Assembly (NCBI GenBank): GCA_024138025.1
Contig: JAMXBD010002815.1
Location: 62,001-126,000 of the forward strand
Origin: Combretum micranthum
Taxonomy: Eukaryota > Streptophyta > Magnoliopsida > Myrtales > Combretaceae
Direction of reading: 5' to 3'
DNA length: 64,000 bases
Both the position numbers and the translations under genes were made by a program. The notes beneath the pieces are model-generated. The model was given only the letters and a program-made list of their open reading frames with translations, was not told the DNA's origin and searched no databases. Below, in pieces: positions 1-13,265 of this stretch (positions are counted from its first letter, which is position 1; every line of letters begins with the position of its first letter).

Positions 1-803
1 TTGGGCAAGGGTATAGTAATGAGGTTAAGGAACCCGAAATTCTACTATGTGGCTTTGATAGCCCATAATTAAATGGGGAGTGGGCACCTAAATTAACTAC
101 ATTTTAGCCATTAGTGGGGATCTGTATAAAACTACAAAAGTATCATTTGCGAACTATGGCCTCATTGCCCGGAACACCTAACCACCGAATGGAGGGGTAA
201 ATCCATTCAAACATATGATTCCTAGAAAATTGTATGTATTGTTTGCTTGCGTGTTTGATTGCATCTCATCTGTTTGATTAAATAACTTGATTGACTATTG
301 ATTGTTGAATACTTTACTTGTTGAATTAATTCTCACTAAGCAAGAAGCTTACCCCTTATAGATACCTTTTATACTTTCCCTATTTATGTTTGAAGCCCTA
401 GGGTTATTTTTCACAGGTATTCCTTTTTGGCCTAGGGAGTTTTTGGAAGAAGTCAAAAACTAGATGTAGACTTAAACTTCTAAGTAAATCTCCATGTAAT
501 TATTTTGATTAGGCTTCAATAGACCTTGATGGACTATATCTTTTTATAGGAGAATGCCCCTTCATTATTTGTAAAACCTTTTATATATTTCCCTGTTTTA
601 GATAGTATGTTATGATTTCCATTCTTAAACTATTATCTGAATGTCTTCTTAAACAACTTGTTTCAAAATTGGTCGTCCATGATTGTGAAGGTATGCCTTA
701 CACCCGATATCGAAGCTTATGGGATGACTAAGATTGTCATACTTAAGCTTTAATATTGAGTGTGACGGACTGTCATATTTAAGATACTCTTTGGAGCGTG
801 ATA
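1..803 (+). mobile_element. 3' part of an LTR (copy G, same family as element D)
   Basis: This is the terminal ~0.8 kb of a long Ty3/gypsy LTR, cut by the left edge of the window. It matches, in inverted orientation, the left ends of both LTRs of element D (35242 onward and 45450 onward). Shared blocks include the cacctaac..gaatggagg segment near 170-200, the 'ggagaatgcccctt' block near 550 and the final 'gatactctttggagcgtgata'. The expected terminal TGACA has decayed to TGATA. No coding sequence is present. The upstream half and the target duplication lie outside the window. Confidence 0.75.
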
Positions 804-1912
804 GTGTTTTAAGGTGTAACAAGCTTTAATAACAAAGGAGATAACAAACTTCTTGATGCTGATGTGTATAATTATGGTTGAATGTTTGAATGTTGTATGA
901 TCGCTAATAACCTGATCTAAGACCTATTTGACCCTTAATCTAAAATTGACATGCATTGCACGACAGCACGCTGCATTAGCATAGTAGCCTTGTCACGTGC
1001 TAGCATCTTGATTCTGTGGTAGTCCTAAGCTTTGTCGGTGGATCTGTTTCTCCAATTGGATAACATGAATTACTCGTATCCCAAGAACTAAAAAGCTACC
1101 AAAGGATGTCACTTGTGTGGGTATTGGCCGAAAAGATGCTAGTACTTAGGGAGATTCTGATGGTTCTAAGGTGAAGTGGTGGTAAGATTGATATATAATT
1201 ATATTTATATATGTAAATAACAAATGAATTTTAAAAGAAATTCTCCCTCCTTGGATTTTAACAGGGAGAAGTTTGAGGTTATGTTCAATATATATAAATA
1301 ACTATGAGTTGTAAAAGTGTCCCTTTCTTAGTTCCCAATCTCTCCTAGGCATGGACTACTTAAGATTGGTTCTTCAATGCTCATAAGAAGGCGTAAATCC
1401 ACATGGGTTTGGATTTTGGTCATCCAAATTGTGCATTTCATATGATTGAGTGTGCATTGCTTATGATTGTAAATAACAGTTGTTAGACATTGGTTTGAAG
1501 TGTGGTATGAACCAGCTTATCTCACCGAGCTCTGGTTTGCTCAAACTCCTTCAGATTTTATTGTTTTAGAATCTTTAAAGTGGATCCAAGCTTGTGGTGA
1601 GTAGACATAGTAGATCTTGATGGGAAAATCCAAGGGTCGAGCAAGAGTGATGATAGTTTTCTTGTATAGATACTTATGTTGTTTCCTAAAAGTTTGTAAA
1701 GCTTTGTTGAAAGCTTATCCTTTGTCTATGAATGATGTTTTTTGTAAAGAACTTATATGTATTGCGAAATTTCTTATCTTGACAACCTTATGACCTGTTT
1801 TTAAATTGTCCATGCTAAGGAGTATCTTGATAGTATGTGATGCCTACGGAAATTTTCTTGAAAGACCTTGGCAGGCATTTCAACTACTAGGGTGCCCTAT
1901 GGGGGTGTGGCA
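804..1912 (+). mobile_element. 3' part of a second LTR (copy H, A-like family)
   Basis: The sequence resembles the 3' portion of LTR A (about 6240-6837 plus 10345-10719). Both have a 'gcatggcacgac'-like block, a 'cttagggag' block, and a 'gctctggtttgctca' block followed by 'ttttagaatctttaaag'. It ends in the LTR-like terminus 'gggtgccctatgggggtgtggca'. The 5' part of this LTR is not next to it, so either copy G inserted into it or the two fragments were joined by a deletion. There are no coding features. Confidence 0.5.
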
Positions 1913-3103
1913 GATTCTGAAGAGAAATATGTTTGGTGTTTAGGTTTTTAGAGAGAGAAAAAATATCTTGTAGAAGAAGATTGGAAGAGGGAGCGTCTTG
2001 TAATAAAAGTTTGAGTGAAGATTTTAGATGTGTTGATTTTCTTGTTAAGTCAAAATGAGAGAGAAAATTAGTGTTATATAGCGTGTTTAGGAGAGTTTGT
2101 AAACATAGAAAATACATTTATGGAGAGTAAATGAGATATGTGTCCTTGGTTATTACACATATTACATGTGTTGTTATTTATTTAATTTAACTTCTGATTA
2201 ATTTAACTAAACTTATAATCCATTTAATTTTATGTAATTATTGTTATTATGACCTTAAGAATTTAATCACTTGTATAACTAAGTAATTTGATATTTATTA
2301 ATTAAATTAATTCTTGCTAATGAAATTTGATATTTATAATCAAATAACTTGTCATTAAATATGTACTACTTCTCTAAAAATGGTTCGAATTGACCTATAT
2401 TTTCATATCAAATATTATTATCTTAGTTAAACCGTAGGAAAAAAAAGGATATTTCATATAGTGTAAATATCAATATGGGGATTAAATAACATAAGATTAT
2501 ACATATAAATATTTAATAAGGACTTAGGAAATTGTAATAGGCTAAAGATTAATTTACTATTATTCCTTGAACATTTACCTTAATCATATGTTGGAATTTG
2601 TAAGTATATTTTGATGATTACAAACAAATGTTATGTTTTACTAATGAAGTAAGATTTAAAATATATTGCAACGTGTCTTCAAGATACCGTTTTAGGTCTA
2701 GTGCTTTTGGGATTTTTTTTTCTTAAACTTCTAATTTTCGTAATAATTTTTGAAGTAGCATTTTTTTCCTTAATCTGGTTATTTCAATAAAAATTATATT
2801 ATATCATACTTAATTTATTTTAGATTTTTTAGTTGATGAACAGGGAAGACACTAGTTAAACTGATTGGGTTATATCTTTAAATTTTTAAATACAGTTAAT
2901 GAACGTGCTATGTTAGGAGTTGAGATTTTAAGACATAAATGCATTTAGACTTGAAACAAAACACAAACTATTAACACGAATTCCTAACCTATTAAGTATA
3001 AAAATAGAAATTTAATATGTTTATACACTTTACATGTACATATATATATATATATATATATAAGAGAAGTAAATATTTTATTATTTAGAATGTCAATAAG
3101 AAA
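1913..3103. other. Unassigned AT-rich spacer
   Basis: There is no gene, LTR terminus or recognisable coding motif here. A purine-rich tract lies at 1915-2005. A (TA)n microsatellite of about 11 units lies at 3040-3062, shortly before LTR A begins. Confidence 0.5.
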
Positions 3104-3851
3104 TGTAAACCTCGAAATTTTCCATCCTAGATATATCTTTATTATATAATATTAGGTCACGACATAGCATTCCTTTATAGATATAAGATCTTAAAAATAT
3201 TCAGATAGTAGCTTGAATAGATACCGAAAACTCAAAATTCATCTGATAAGACCTACGAATGGAATAAAGACAAATTCACTACCGTAGAATAAGTACCGAA
3301 ATCTTAAGGTTGGGCTCCACAAAAACATTATAGAATATTAGAACTGAAGTTTTAAATTAAAAACGCAAACTAAATTTAATAGCTCGACCCTTAGTTATAA
3401 CCGGTTGTGTAATTTGGAAAACTCAAATTTTAAGATTTAGTAATTATCTGTGTTAAATTAGCATCACCATGTAATATAAATAATTATGTCTCTAATTCAT
3501 AAATAATATTATCCTTCGATTCTTAAATATCCATCAGATAATAAATGAGTCCGTCTCATGTTCATAATTGAAATACAAATGTTCTATGAATGATGAAAAT
3601 GTTATGCTTCTCTTGCTCACCACCATATGGACTTGACAAATCCTTTAGATAATCTCATAATCCCATAAGTCAACTCTCTTATGACAATATCAACTACAAA
3701 TCCAATCCATCATGCCCAAAGTGCCATTCTAGTATACTTCTTACTCAATTCATATCTCTTTCCAAAGCATCACATGATCATCAAGTCCTATCATGTCCCC
3801 TAGCTCCTTCTTTTTGAAGTTAAAAGAAAGAAAAGACCTCACTCTCTCTCT

Positions 3852-3854
<3 letters not shown>

Positions 3855-3894
<40 letters not shown>
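3855..3894 (+). repeat. (CT)n microsatellite in LTR A
   Basis: This is an uninterrupted run of about 20 CT units. CT/GA tracts of various lengths occupy a similar promoter-proximal place in the other LTRs of the window, so this tract may be an expanded U3 element rather than a chance microsatellite. Confidence 0.9.
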
Positions 3895-3899
<5 letters not shown>

Positions 3900-6837
3900 C
3901 TCTCTTTCTTTTCCCTATCTTTCTTTCAAAGTCTCTCTTTTCATCTCTTTTATCTTTTATGCTACAATGCAACAAAACCACCTCTATCTTAAAATAGGAA
4001 AATAGAATCCTTAGGCCTAAAAAGGAAGGAATCCATTGGAGGGATCACAAGGATCTTCAACCCACTAGGTAAGCGAAGGCTCCTCCATATTAAAATTTAT
4101 ACCTTTTTATGTTAAGGAGCTAAAAAAATCCTTTATATCTCATTTTTAGGTTTGGATCTACACTCCAAAGAGGGGAGTGATAAACTATCACTCCTCAATC
4201 CTCAAGGTATAACTTTCCAACCCCCTTTAGTATCTCATATGTGTAGGAAATAAACAAAAATGTGGGTAAAGTTTTATTAAAATTTGTGTTCCAACTTGAG
4301 GCCACCAAAAGTGGTCTTACTTTCTTCAAAATGTTGTTTTTAATGCTAAAATCTTTACTAGGGTTGGATCCCTTACAAATGGAGTTAAAAATGATGTCTT
4401 TCTTACTTAAAAACCCCTTTCCAACTTGTATATCCATCTAGGAAGCTTAGGACATCAAGAATCTTGTGTTACTTTAACTTTATGGTGCTTGTTCTTGTAG
4501 GATCACCCTAGATCCGAATTTAGTTTTTCTTTTAACTCATTATTTATCTCTTATGACTAGTTGAAATGATATATTATGATTCATTTAAACCTTGATATAC
4601 TATATAAACCCATAGGAGGCTTAAAATACTAAAGATCCATGCATACTAAAAGATATGTTACATGTTTTTGTAAAAAAATCAAGAAATCCGAATTTTCACT
4701 TTTTGTTTTCTTTTTATTTATGGCTCATAAATGGTAAAAATTAATGTTTTCTAAGTCCTTTTCATCTAGATATATCATATAACCCCTTAGGATGTTTAGA
4801 ATATGAGAAACATACACTTACTAAACTATAGAACTCATTATTTTGAGCAACTCCAAGAAATCTGAATTTAACTATTTTATTTTCTCCTTGGTTATAAGTT
4901 TTACTTAATAAAAATTGATGTCACCTAATTAATCTATACCCATACATGTTGTATGAACCCTTGGAAAGCCTAAAGTAACAAGATTACACCCATTAGAATG
5001 ATTATAAGACCATGGAAATATGAAATGAATTTTGATCCGAATTTACAAACTTTGATATTCTATTTCTTGTTAGCTAAAAGTAATATTTAGTCCTATAACT
5101 TGATAAAGCATAAATTAAGTATGAATAAGGGTTATTCTTTTACTATAGCATTAGATGAACAATGAGCAAAATTAGCAAATTCTTCATGCTTAACATGAAA
5201 TGTGACTTTAGTTAAAATGTGTAAAGGAAAAATGAAATTTCCTTGGTTATTTAATTAATATTGGAATTGAAGTATCCTTTGATGTGAGAAAGGGAATTAC
5301 CAAGAGGTTATGGAAAGAAATTAGAGAACAGTAAATGGGACTTAATACATAAAAATGGATTAGAATTGGACTATTTTGTTTAATGGGCTAATTCAATTCT
5401 AAACCGATTAAGTAGCAAGTGAATAAATCAAAGGCTCATTAAAAGATTATGAATTTGGACATAGGCTTCTAATTATGATTTTTGGGCCCTAACATGTCTT
5501 ATAATTTATTAGCATAGAAATATAGTGAGAAGTCATTAACTATATATGCATGGATGTGAGGCCTATATAAGATATGAGATGTGACATGAATAATCTAAGC
5601 CCAAAGGCTAGTTACATAGTCATGATATAGTAATATGGCCCAATATGTCTTTTTAATCACCTAAGCCCATAGATTTTTTTTTTTTTTTAATCTAGAATCA
5701 AGAAAGGAGAGTTAAGCCAAAACTTAGAAAATAAAGAATTTAAGCCCACAAGGTAACAGATCAATTTAGTATGAGGACTTAAAAGGTAAGAATAAGTCCA
5801 AAAGCTTAAGTAAAGCCCAAATCGGATCCTATGTCCACGTTAGGATAATTTATTAAAGTCTTCAGTAAAGCCCAACTAAGTTAGGCCCAACAAATAAAAA
5901 CCAATAAGGAAAGCAAACGACAATTACATAACATTATAACTTAAGATAGTTATTGCTTAATACCTAAAGTATTAATACATGTTATTTTCTTATTTATAAG
6001 CCAGCTCGATTACCTATCCGATAGCCCCTCCGACTATTACGATGCTTGATTTTCCATATGGACTGGTGAGTAACTTGACTTTAAACACATTTGTGCTGTG
6101 TAGCTTAGTTGCACTTAAATAAAGACAACAAATTGGAATGTGTGGGGAATTGAGATCATATCTGCTATTGTGATTGTTCATTGAATAAAACACTATATTA
6201 ATAGTGATAACTTGATTTGGTGATAGCATGTGGTGTTGATAGTATACGATGAGTGTCTATAATTGCTTGACTGCTAAAGAAATTGAATTAATATTATTTG
6301 ACATACTAATGAATTGATCATGCATGGCACGACTCTATTGCATCAGCACTGCATACTTTTGATCACTTCTGCCATGCATTACCATTCTAAGTCCATGATG
6401 AGTTAAATGGGGTTTTGATGGTGAATCCTCGTACTACATGTACTATCATTGCTTTACGGATTCTGCAGGAACTACTTGGTTTGAGGAACGCCACTTGTCA
6501 GGGGTCCGCGTGAAGTGTGTAATGCTTAGGGAGTTTTCTAGTATGCCAGGTCGAAAAATGTTTTAAAGGTTTTTAAAGAGAATACCCGGTATACTCTGAT
6601 CTTCCTGGGCACTAGTGTAGGGACTGGTTCCTTAACCATCGGAGAGGGTGTAAATCTCCGACTTGTCTGGATTCTGGTCATCCGAGCTTGTATGTATAAA
6701 ATAGATATGTTTGAATGATGCATTTGCATGTGAGTGTTAATAAAACTTGTTTGGTCTTGCCGATGTGTATTCATTGTCTAAGTTGCTTCACTGAGCTGTG
6801 GTTTGCTCATACCCTTATAGATTTCAAAGGTTTAGAG

Positions 6838-9800
6838 TGTTACGCCCCAAAGGGTACCCTAAACGTGATAATCCGCCATATTCAATATTTAAACTTAAAT
6901 ATGACAACCTTAGTCATCCCATAAGTTTAGACACCGAATGTAAGGCGTACTTTCACCAATATAAAGGACCAATCTTTGCAACGAGTTTCTTAAGAAGGCA
7001 TACATAAATAATTAAGAATGAAAATCACAACGATAAATATAGTTTTAAGTTTTTACATAATTTTAAGGGCATACCCCCGTCGAATAAGATTTCTACAGTC
7101 TGGTAGTAATGTCTTTGATAAATGCACATAAAGAAAATTCAACTAGAAGCTGATGCCTACAACTAAGATCTATCTTCTCCAAAGAGCTTATTATCCCGAA
7201 AAGTACTACCTGAGTAAAATAACCTCGTGGTTGAAGCCACAGGTAAGTGTGCTGCAAAAGATAACTATAAGGGGATAAGCTAATGGGCTTAGTGAGATTC
7301 ATTACCAAAAACAAGTACTCAACAAATTCAAAGCATAACAAGTTATTTAGGTAAGCACATGAAATGCATAAGCATGTGAGCAAACAATTCATATGATTTT
7401 TCGGGGATCATATGTCGGATGGATTTGCACCCTCCATTCAAGGTTAGGTGTTATAGGCTCATACAACCATAGTTTTAAAACCAAACCTTTATAGTTATTC
7501 CAGGTGCCTATACCACCATAAAAATTGTAGTTAATACTAGTGCCTACTCCACCTCCAAACAGAATTACGGGCACTGCAGCCTAGTTATTATATATTTGTT
7601 CTACCAAACGTATAATAACCAATGCAATGTGACACAATCATGGTATGTAAGTACAATTTATTTATAATATCATGACATATTAGTTGATTCATTGAAGGTG
7701 ATCATAGTAATTTTAGACACATCAAAATTTAGCTAAACAATCATAAATTATACTCAATTCCCATTTCGATATACTTAACATTTGTTCATCGAAGGATAAT
7801 TCACATGCACATTTCCAATTTTATCTTTTCCTAAGTTTAATGCCACTATTTTTCAAACAAAATCATAAGCATAAATTTTAAATAATGAACTCACTCGTGC
7901 ATGGCGAATCTCCTTAATCAAAGTAGTCCTCAAGGTATGGAATTTCATCTTTCTCGTTATCTAAACAAAAGAAATACCCACAATGAGTATTTCTTTGAAG
8001 TTCTAAAGAAATTTGTCAACTAATTTGCTAAGTTCGTCAAATTTCGTATTGAAGGATACTCCAATTTAAAATGTCCATAACTTTCTCATTTAACTCGGAA
8101 TTTCGCATATTATATATCGATTTCTACCTATTCGAAAAGATCTATCCATTTTTAAGGTCGTTTTCATCATATATGGTTTTTTTGTTTGAAAACCGAACTA
8201 TCATAGAATCATTATGAAAATTCCAATCTTCAAAACAAACAATTTCGAAGCTTTCCTCATTCAAAACCTTTTGATAAATACTTAGTTATCAGCATAGTTT
8301 GAGAAACTTTATTTCTATATAAGTAAACTCATATTAAACACATGATTCAAGTGTTATTGTCTAATTTTTAATTTTTATTAAGACAATGTCCCTTGATGGT
8401 TGGAAAAATCATGTTTTCTAATTTGAAAAGTTTTTTGAAATATAGTTTAGAATGGATTCATCTTAAAAGATTTCACTTTTATTCTCATTCCTTTATCTTT
8501 ATGATGATTACAAAATGATCCTTAGATCTTCTTTCAAAACTATTCTCACTTTTGGACTCTTTTTACTAAATCTATTAAATCCCCTTTTATCTAGGTTTAA
8601 AAACTTGCGAGTTCTTAGTGATTATAGATTTTTATAACGTATATTTTTAAGAAAAACTTATTTATGAAAAGAGGTTATCAAAGTTAAATAATCCTCCTTT
8701 AGTTTAAAAGACAAGTCATGATTTTATTAGATGAATCATGATTTTCTTTGAAAAATTGACAAGGCATAAACTATCATCTCATGTAGGTTTGTTTTAGTCG
8801 AAAATTTTCTTGCGTGTTAAGAAAAAAATTTAAGTTTAGTATTCCTTTCTTCTTGATGATAATATTTGTTTCGTTCTTTGTAAAATAAGACCTCATATTT
8901 TATTATTCGATCAACAATATGAATCTTGCAATAATATGAGTACACTCATATATCATAACATAGTACATACAAAATAAAAAATAAGAGAAATTACAATAAA
9001 TAAAATCAAGTATTGGAAATCTTAGTTTCATTAAGGCTCCCGGGACAAAGAATAAATTCCATCCTGATTATAAATTAAAACAAAAGCGAAAATAACAATT
9101 TAAGCAAGATCAACACTATAGTCAAATATTGTCATGTATGTCATGTATTAGGAGTCAAGGCTCCCGGGACAAAGAATTGATTCTATCCTGATTATAAATT
9201 TAAACGAAAGCGAAAAATAGATATTTAAATATAATAAGAGTAGCAAATAAACAACGACATAAAACAACATAATATAATAAGATAGAAAAGATATCTCCAT
9301 GAATAAGACCAAAACATGAACATAGTGTTATTTCCATAATATTGAAGTTTAGGAAACACCACCATGGTCATATTAAGTTACATGACATGGTTGTATGAAA
9401 GAAATAAGAATATTACCTTAAAGAATTTGTAAGAAAAATGAGAAGAAAGGTTGTAATTTTGGTAAAGTAGATAGTGTTTGGAGAGGATTTGTTTGAAAAT
9501 GTAAAGAGGGTTTGTTGGTAGTAAAAGGAAGAATTTAGAGAGAGTGTTTGAGAGAGTATTTTGGCATGGTAACTTTATGTTGGAAGAGCGATATAAGAAA
9601 TGAAGAGAGGAGGTGGTATTTATAGAAGAATGGAAGTGAAGTTGGTGTGGAATTAAATTAAATAAAAAATAAAAAATAGATATAATATATATGTAGCACC
9701 GGCCATTGTAAAGGAAAAGGGAAAAAATTTATTTCTTTAATTGTTTTGATGATTAAGAAATATAATATGAGTGGTTGATGAAAGAAATGAGATGTGGAAA

Positions 9801-10344
9801 ATGTAAAAGTTAAAAATAGATGAATGGTAAAAAATAAGGTCCAATGGTAATAAAGTATAGTCATTAAATAATGTAGAGTAGTATAAAGTAGAGTAGTATT
9901 ATACAATGAATATTATAAAATAATGTAGGAGACAAAAATTAATACGGTAGTAAGAAATTCGCGTATAATTGCAATATCAGATATTTTTAGTTATCAAAAA
10001 ATTATAAAACTAATATTTTTGAAATCCTTATGAAATTACGAATCTAATGGTATTAATAAAATATTTTTAAATTCTCGAGCCTCGGGACATGCTTTTTGAG
10101 GACTGTGTCCGATCAGACTCGAAATAAATTGAATTTTATCTAATATGATATTTTTAAGTTTTCTTATATAATTATACACCATACCACATACATAACTCCT
10201 ATTTATTCTTCTAGGGTTGAAAAATACAAGAATGTCGGATCTAGACTGTTACATTTTAATAGGGAATTGCTGATTTAGGGTTCCTGGTTGACTTCCTGAT
10301 TTAAGATTTAAGCTTAAAATTATCGTAAAAACTAGGGGTTTACA
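6838..10344 (-). mobile_element. Solo LTR F (element D family), inserted in LTR A
   Basis: Read on the minus strand the LTR starts TGTAAACCCCTAGTTTTTAC (right end at 10344) and ends GGGGCGTAACA (left end at 6838). It is about 3.5 kb and matches the LTRs of D along its length, including a TATA-type box near 9617-9626 on the minus strand. The flanking pentamers are TAGAG (6833-6837) and TAAAG (10345-10349), matching at 4 of 5 positions. LTR A sequence is present on both sides, so F inserted into A and then lost its internal region by recombination. Confidence 0.83.
9617..9626 (-). promoter_or_regulatory. TATA box of LTR F
   Basis: The minus strand reads TCTATAAATA, at the same place relative to the LTR ends as the TATA boxes of the two D LTRs (38099-38110 and 50189-50199). 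This would be the U3 promoter core. Confidence 0.5.
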
Positions 10345-11516
10345 TAAAGACAGTCCGTGGTTCGTACCTATGAGAGTCCTCACCCTGGTACGCGTTAGCA
10401 CCTTTTTGGGTAGATAGGGGGAGTGAAGCAAAGTGGGAGGAAGATTTAAAAAGGATCTATCTAGTTTTTATATATGTCATTGTGTATGTTTAAGACTTCA
10501 AGTCGTACTAGTTTTATTATGTCTAGTGACAAGACGATGATTAAGGACTATTATCTTGATGTTATTGTGTGCGTATACGCTTCATTTAATCTATACAACT
10601 TTGATCCTAAATAAACGTGTCACATTCCTTTGAGTAACCCAATCTTATCATACTCTAGTGTCTATCTGAGGCTATAGACTGATGAAAGGAGTACTGATAC
10701 ATTTAGGGTACCCGTGACAAAAAATCCTCGATTATTAATATTTTGAAGACTTTTTCTTCCAATACATATTACAACTACAAAAAATTTTACGGTTCCATCT
10801 TGCTTTTAGTGAGGCTTGTAAACCTCTAGATTTTATGAAAGGTTTTATCCATAAACCCTAGAATTGGAAGTCAACCGGAGCCCTAAATAGTCAACTAGGT
10901 CATTAACTAGCCTTAGTGAATCTAGATCCAATAATCTCGTGCTTGAAATCCTAAAATAGCATAAACAAAATAATCTTAGATTATCGTTTGAAATAATGTG
11001 ACATAACTTAAAAAGATTAAATTCGTTAAAAATTCGTTTGTTTCAAATCCTAATGGGATCAGTTTTCAAAAATAGCGTCCCGATACGCGAAACGATGAAA
11101 ATAATCCAATAACATATTTAGACTAGTAATAAGACGAGGATTCATAAAATATCAGTTTCAAAATTTTTTGACATCTAAAAATATTAGATATAGCCTTTTA
11201 TACGTATTTTCTTTACTACCGGTATCAATTTGTCTTATTTACTATTCAAGTTACCATTCACTACTATTCATTACTATTTCATAATCTCTACTTTTTCTAA
11301 CTACCTACTCTTACAACCTTAGATACCTATTTCTTAAAATTTTCATTTCCGATACTACTTTATCATAACTTATCATACAAATTACTTATTTTTCACTAGA
11401 AAATAATAAATTAACCAATTTCTCTCCCTTTTTTTCCTCTAAAATCGGCACCCCTCTCTCTCTATTATGCCCATTTTTTTCATTTAATTTTATTCATACT
11501 AATGTTCACTCCAAAA

Positions 11517-11527
11517 CTCTATAAATA
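11517..11527 (+). promoter_or_regulatory. TATA box of LTR B
   Basis: CTCTATAAATA is followed by a pyrimidine-rich leader (cccctctttctttc). A short CT tract lies about 55-65 bp upstream (11453-11463). The layout matches the D-family LTRs. Confidence 0.5.
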
Positions 11528-11973
11528 CCCCCTCTTTCTTTCATTATTTATACATACTTTCCAAACCATAACAAAACTCTACCAAATCCACTCCAAAAAT
11601 TCTCTCTCCTCTCTTCCTTCAAACCGTGAGCCCCATTCCCATTCCCAAATAATTTTTTTTTTTCTAATTTTTCTTTCATCCATTTATCATCCACCATCAT
11701 ATACCCTAGGTAAATATCTAAACCCTCTCTTTTCTCCATGATAACATAACATGAACACCTCATTTGTTTTCATTTCTAAAACCCCATAAGTATTATACTG
11801 AGGAAAAAATTGTGAAAAAAGAAACAACTTTTTCATGTCTTTTTCAACACCATATTCATTTATAAATGTTGTTATGTTCTTGTTATATTTATACTCCTAA
11901 CCTAACTTTTATATATTATTAAGTATAAATATGTGTATGTATATATATATATATATATATAATATTCTTAAAG

Positions 11974-13265
11974 TGTAAGCCCTCATTTTCTTAGCAACTT
12001 GAATTCGGTTTCGGAGATTGGAACCTGAAACCGAAACCCTAAAAGACTACTCTAGGACTAGTTGGATCTGGAAACCCTAAGTCCAGCAATCCCGAGAATG
12101 AAACCCAGAACAATAGAAATGAGTTAACTCCAGAATATAGCCCTAAATAATTTATCAAAACATAAATGGTCAGAATTCAGAACAATTCATTCGTCTTTGG
12201 ACCTGATCGAGATCTGTTCTCGAAAACCGATCCCCGAGACTCGGAAATAGAAAAATAATATATAAGACTCTTTATAACAAAAATTAAATAAGGAATTCAA
12301 AAATATAATTATAATAATTTTTTGAGTTATAAAAATTACAGTTATAGCCTTTTATCGTATTTTTATTACCGCCAGTAATTTAATTGTCTAATCAACTTTT
12401 TGATTTCTTTCACACTATTCATCAAGTACAACCACCCATACCTTATTCTTACATCCTTACAAGCTATTCTTACAACTTTACATCATATCCCTTACAATTT
12501 ACTTTTCCAATATCTTTTACTACTTAAATTACTTATTAAATTTGAATTTTACTACACAAATTAAATCAAAACAACTCTCTCTCTCCCCCCTCTCCCAAAA
12601 CCGGCATGAAGCCCCCTTTGTAAGCTTTCGTTTTCTTAGCAACTTGAATTCGGTTCTGGAAATTGGAACCGGGAACCGAAACCCTAAAAGAATACCCCTG
12701 GACTAGTTGGACCTAGAAACCCTATGCTCGACAATCCCGAGAACGAAACCCCAGAACAATAAAAATGAGTTAGCTCTAGAATATAGCCTTAAATAATTTA
12801 TCAAAACATAAAAGGTCAGAATTTAGTGCAATTCATTCGTTTCGAACACGATTGGGATCTGTTCTCAAAAACCGGTCCCCAGGACTCGAAAATATAAAAT
12901 AATATATAGGACTCGTTTGAACCAAAATTTAATAAGGAATTCAAAAATATAATTATAATAATTTTTCGAGTTATAAAAATTACAGTTATAGTCCTTTTAT
13001 CATATTTTCATTACTACCATTAATTTAATTATCTAATCAACTTTTTGATGTCTTTCATACTATTCACCAAGTACAACCACCATACCCTATTCTTACATCC
13101 TTACAACCTATTCTTATATTCTCACATCATCTTCATTACATTTTCTTTTCCAGTACAACTTTTACTACTTAAATTACTTATTAAATTTGAATTTTATTAC
13201 ACAAAATAAATCAACACACTTCCCTCTCTCTTCTCTCTCTCAAACCAGTGCCTCCCTCCCCCTTT
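11974..13265 (+). repeat. Tandem duplication of the LTR 5' end in element C
   Basis: Unit 1 (11974-12618) and unit 2 (12619-about 13265) both start TGTAAG and carry the same order of blocks (gaattcggtt, gaaaccctaaaag, aatttatcaaaacataaa, tacaaccacc, CT tract). Unit 1 ends in 'ccccctttg' and runs straight into the TGTAAG of unit 2. Unit 2 continues through 'ccccctttgtacatgcc' into the rest of the LTR. The join therefore lies at a shared TGTA. By eye the two units and the 3' LTR start differ from one another by roughly a tenth. Confidence 0.85.

Larger units (their letters stand above)
3104..10719 (+). mobile_element. Solo LTR A, split by solo LTR F
   Basis: The left terminus is TGTAAACCTCGAAATTTTCC at 3104, resembling the TGTAAGCCCCGGAAAATTCC start of LTR E. 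The right terminus, 'tagggtacccgtgaca', ends at 10719. With F (6838-10344) removed, the LTR is about 4.1 kb. The flanking pentamers are AGAAA (3099-3103) and AAAAA (10720-10724), a 4/5 match to a 5-bp target duplication. No internal domain lies between the ends, so this is a solo LTR left by LTR-LTR recombination. The body is AT-rich, with a long CT microsatellite at 3855-3894 and no protein-coding content. Confidence 0.68.
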
